Positions 63,256 to 64,000 of a stretch of 64,000 nt of DNA are shown piece after piece. The notes beneath the pieces are model-generated. The model had not been told where the DNA came from and made no database searches. It saw only the letters and a list, made by a program, of their open reading frames with translations. The stretch covers positions 31,679,466 to 31,743,465 of the forward strand of contig NC_134508.1 of assembly GCF_027942865.1 (NCBI RefSeq), given 5' to 3'. The position numbers and the translations under genes are program-made. Source of the stretch: Odontesthes bonariensis (taxonomy: Eukaryota; Chordata; Actinopteri; Atheriniformes; Atherinopsidae). The first letter of the stretch is position 1, and the number at the start of each line of letters is the position of its first letter.

Positions 63256-64000
63256 CATGTAGTTTTAACTCCTAATGCTAACCATTAGCAGCAATGTCTC
63301 AGCATTCAGGAATAACGCCGCCCACAAACTCCTACTTTTTAGTAATGTGCCATCTTTGTCTTAGCCAAGAGTGGCAACTGTCGAACATCATTGCTTCGCA
63401 AGCGTCAGCTCTTGCGGCATGAAAACGTATCACTGCAAGTGCGATGGGAGGTAAAGGACGTAGTGTGTAGTCCTTTGACTGTAAAATCTTGACGCATTTT
63501 CTGTGGAATAACGTTTGTATTTGTATGTCCTGTTGGTAATATTATTGTAGTCTTCAAAGGCTCTGGTTGCCAATGTTTTCGTTGACTGGCAAAGTTTGCA
63601 CCTCCACAGAAACCAGCAGCAGTGTGGTTACAGGGAGGCCAGTCCCACCCCCAGAAGAAAACACAAAAAGAAGTACATGTCTTTGAGAGCTGTGTTGCAT
63701 GTCATCTAAAATTGGTGCAATTTCTGTACATCAGTACAAATAGCATGTTTTTTTATTCTATACTTATGTCATAATTGACCAACTATGTGGTTCACCAAGT
63801 ATTGAGGCAGCCATTTTAGTGCTGTTCAAAATTTTAGTTAAAACGTTTTGTTCACGTGCACTACAAACTTTTTATGTGGTACACCAGAAGTACCACACAG
63901 AGGCTGTTCGCTGCATATGATGGAGCACGCCTCCGCTAGCTAAAGCTGGCAAACTTACCCGTTTAAAGTGCCCAATGAGCAAATGATACTCTGGAACATA

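Larger units (their letters stand above)
59617..64000. other. Right end: probable intron or intergenic DNA
   Basis: No coding exon was recognised in 4.4 kb. It includes an ATCT microsatellite at about 60,002-60,021, GT-rich DNA at about 62,205-62,300, GC-balanced segments at about 60,560-60,850 and 61,130-61,330 that may be regulatory, and a repeat-like block at 62,893-63,255. Confidence 0.55.

Noticed and set aside
59617..64000. Search for TAFA Cys-rich exons
   Set aside because: No frame with the expected spacing of cysteines was found. The gene name at 59.3 kb therefore stays a positional guess.

Overview
The window looks like vertebrate nuclear DNA, almost certainly from a teleost fish. 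Three multi-exon genes with GT-AG introns can be rebuilt codon by codon. The noncoding DNA carries typical fish repeats: Tc1/mariner relics, a hAT element with a BED-finger remnant, and SINE/LINE tails. No bacterial, plasmid, viral or CRISPR features were seen.

Layout. Positions 2,502-12,968 (+) hold 19 coding exons of the RNA helicase gene mov10. The N-terminal part of about 150 residues is not recognisable in the window. Positions 16,024-22,119 (-) hold the four coding exons of a RhoC-type GTPase (193 aa), with a noncoding first exon and GC-rich promoter at about 29.41-29.63 kb. Positions 33,718-48,922 (-) hold ten coding exons of the PP2C-family phosphatase gene ppm1j (497 aa). From about 49 to 64 kb no coding exon was recognised. 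This part holds two Tc1 relics, candidate regulatory DNA, and one spliced-looking 5'-UTR exon on the + strand (about 59.29-59.62 kb). By position that exon could be the start of a tafa3-like gene continuing past the right edge.

The order mov10(+) - rhoc(-) - ppm1j(-) - [tafa3-like (+)?] matches the human 1p13.2 order MOV10-RHOC-PPM1J-TAFA3 as I know it. This supports naming the GTPase rhoc rather than rhoa. mov10 and rhoc converge, and candidate poly(A) signals on opposite strands lie within about 40 bp (13,294-13,338).

The genes do not form a pathway. MOV10 is an RNA-decay and antiviral helicase, RhoC a prenylated actin regulator, and PPM1J a Ser/Thr phosphatase. I did not find a convincing undescribed system. 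The best leads are a hAT insertion with intact 8-bp target duplication in a mov10 intron, an 89-bp MITE-like element, overlapping mov10/rhoc 3' ends, a uORF-rich 5' exon at 59.3 kb, an unusually long intergenic open frame at 54.3-54.9 kb, and a set of CTCF-like motifs.
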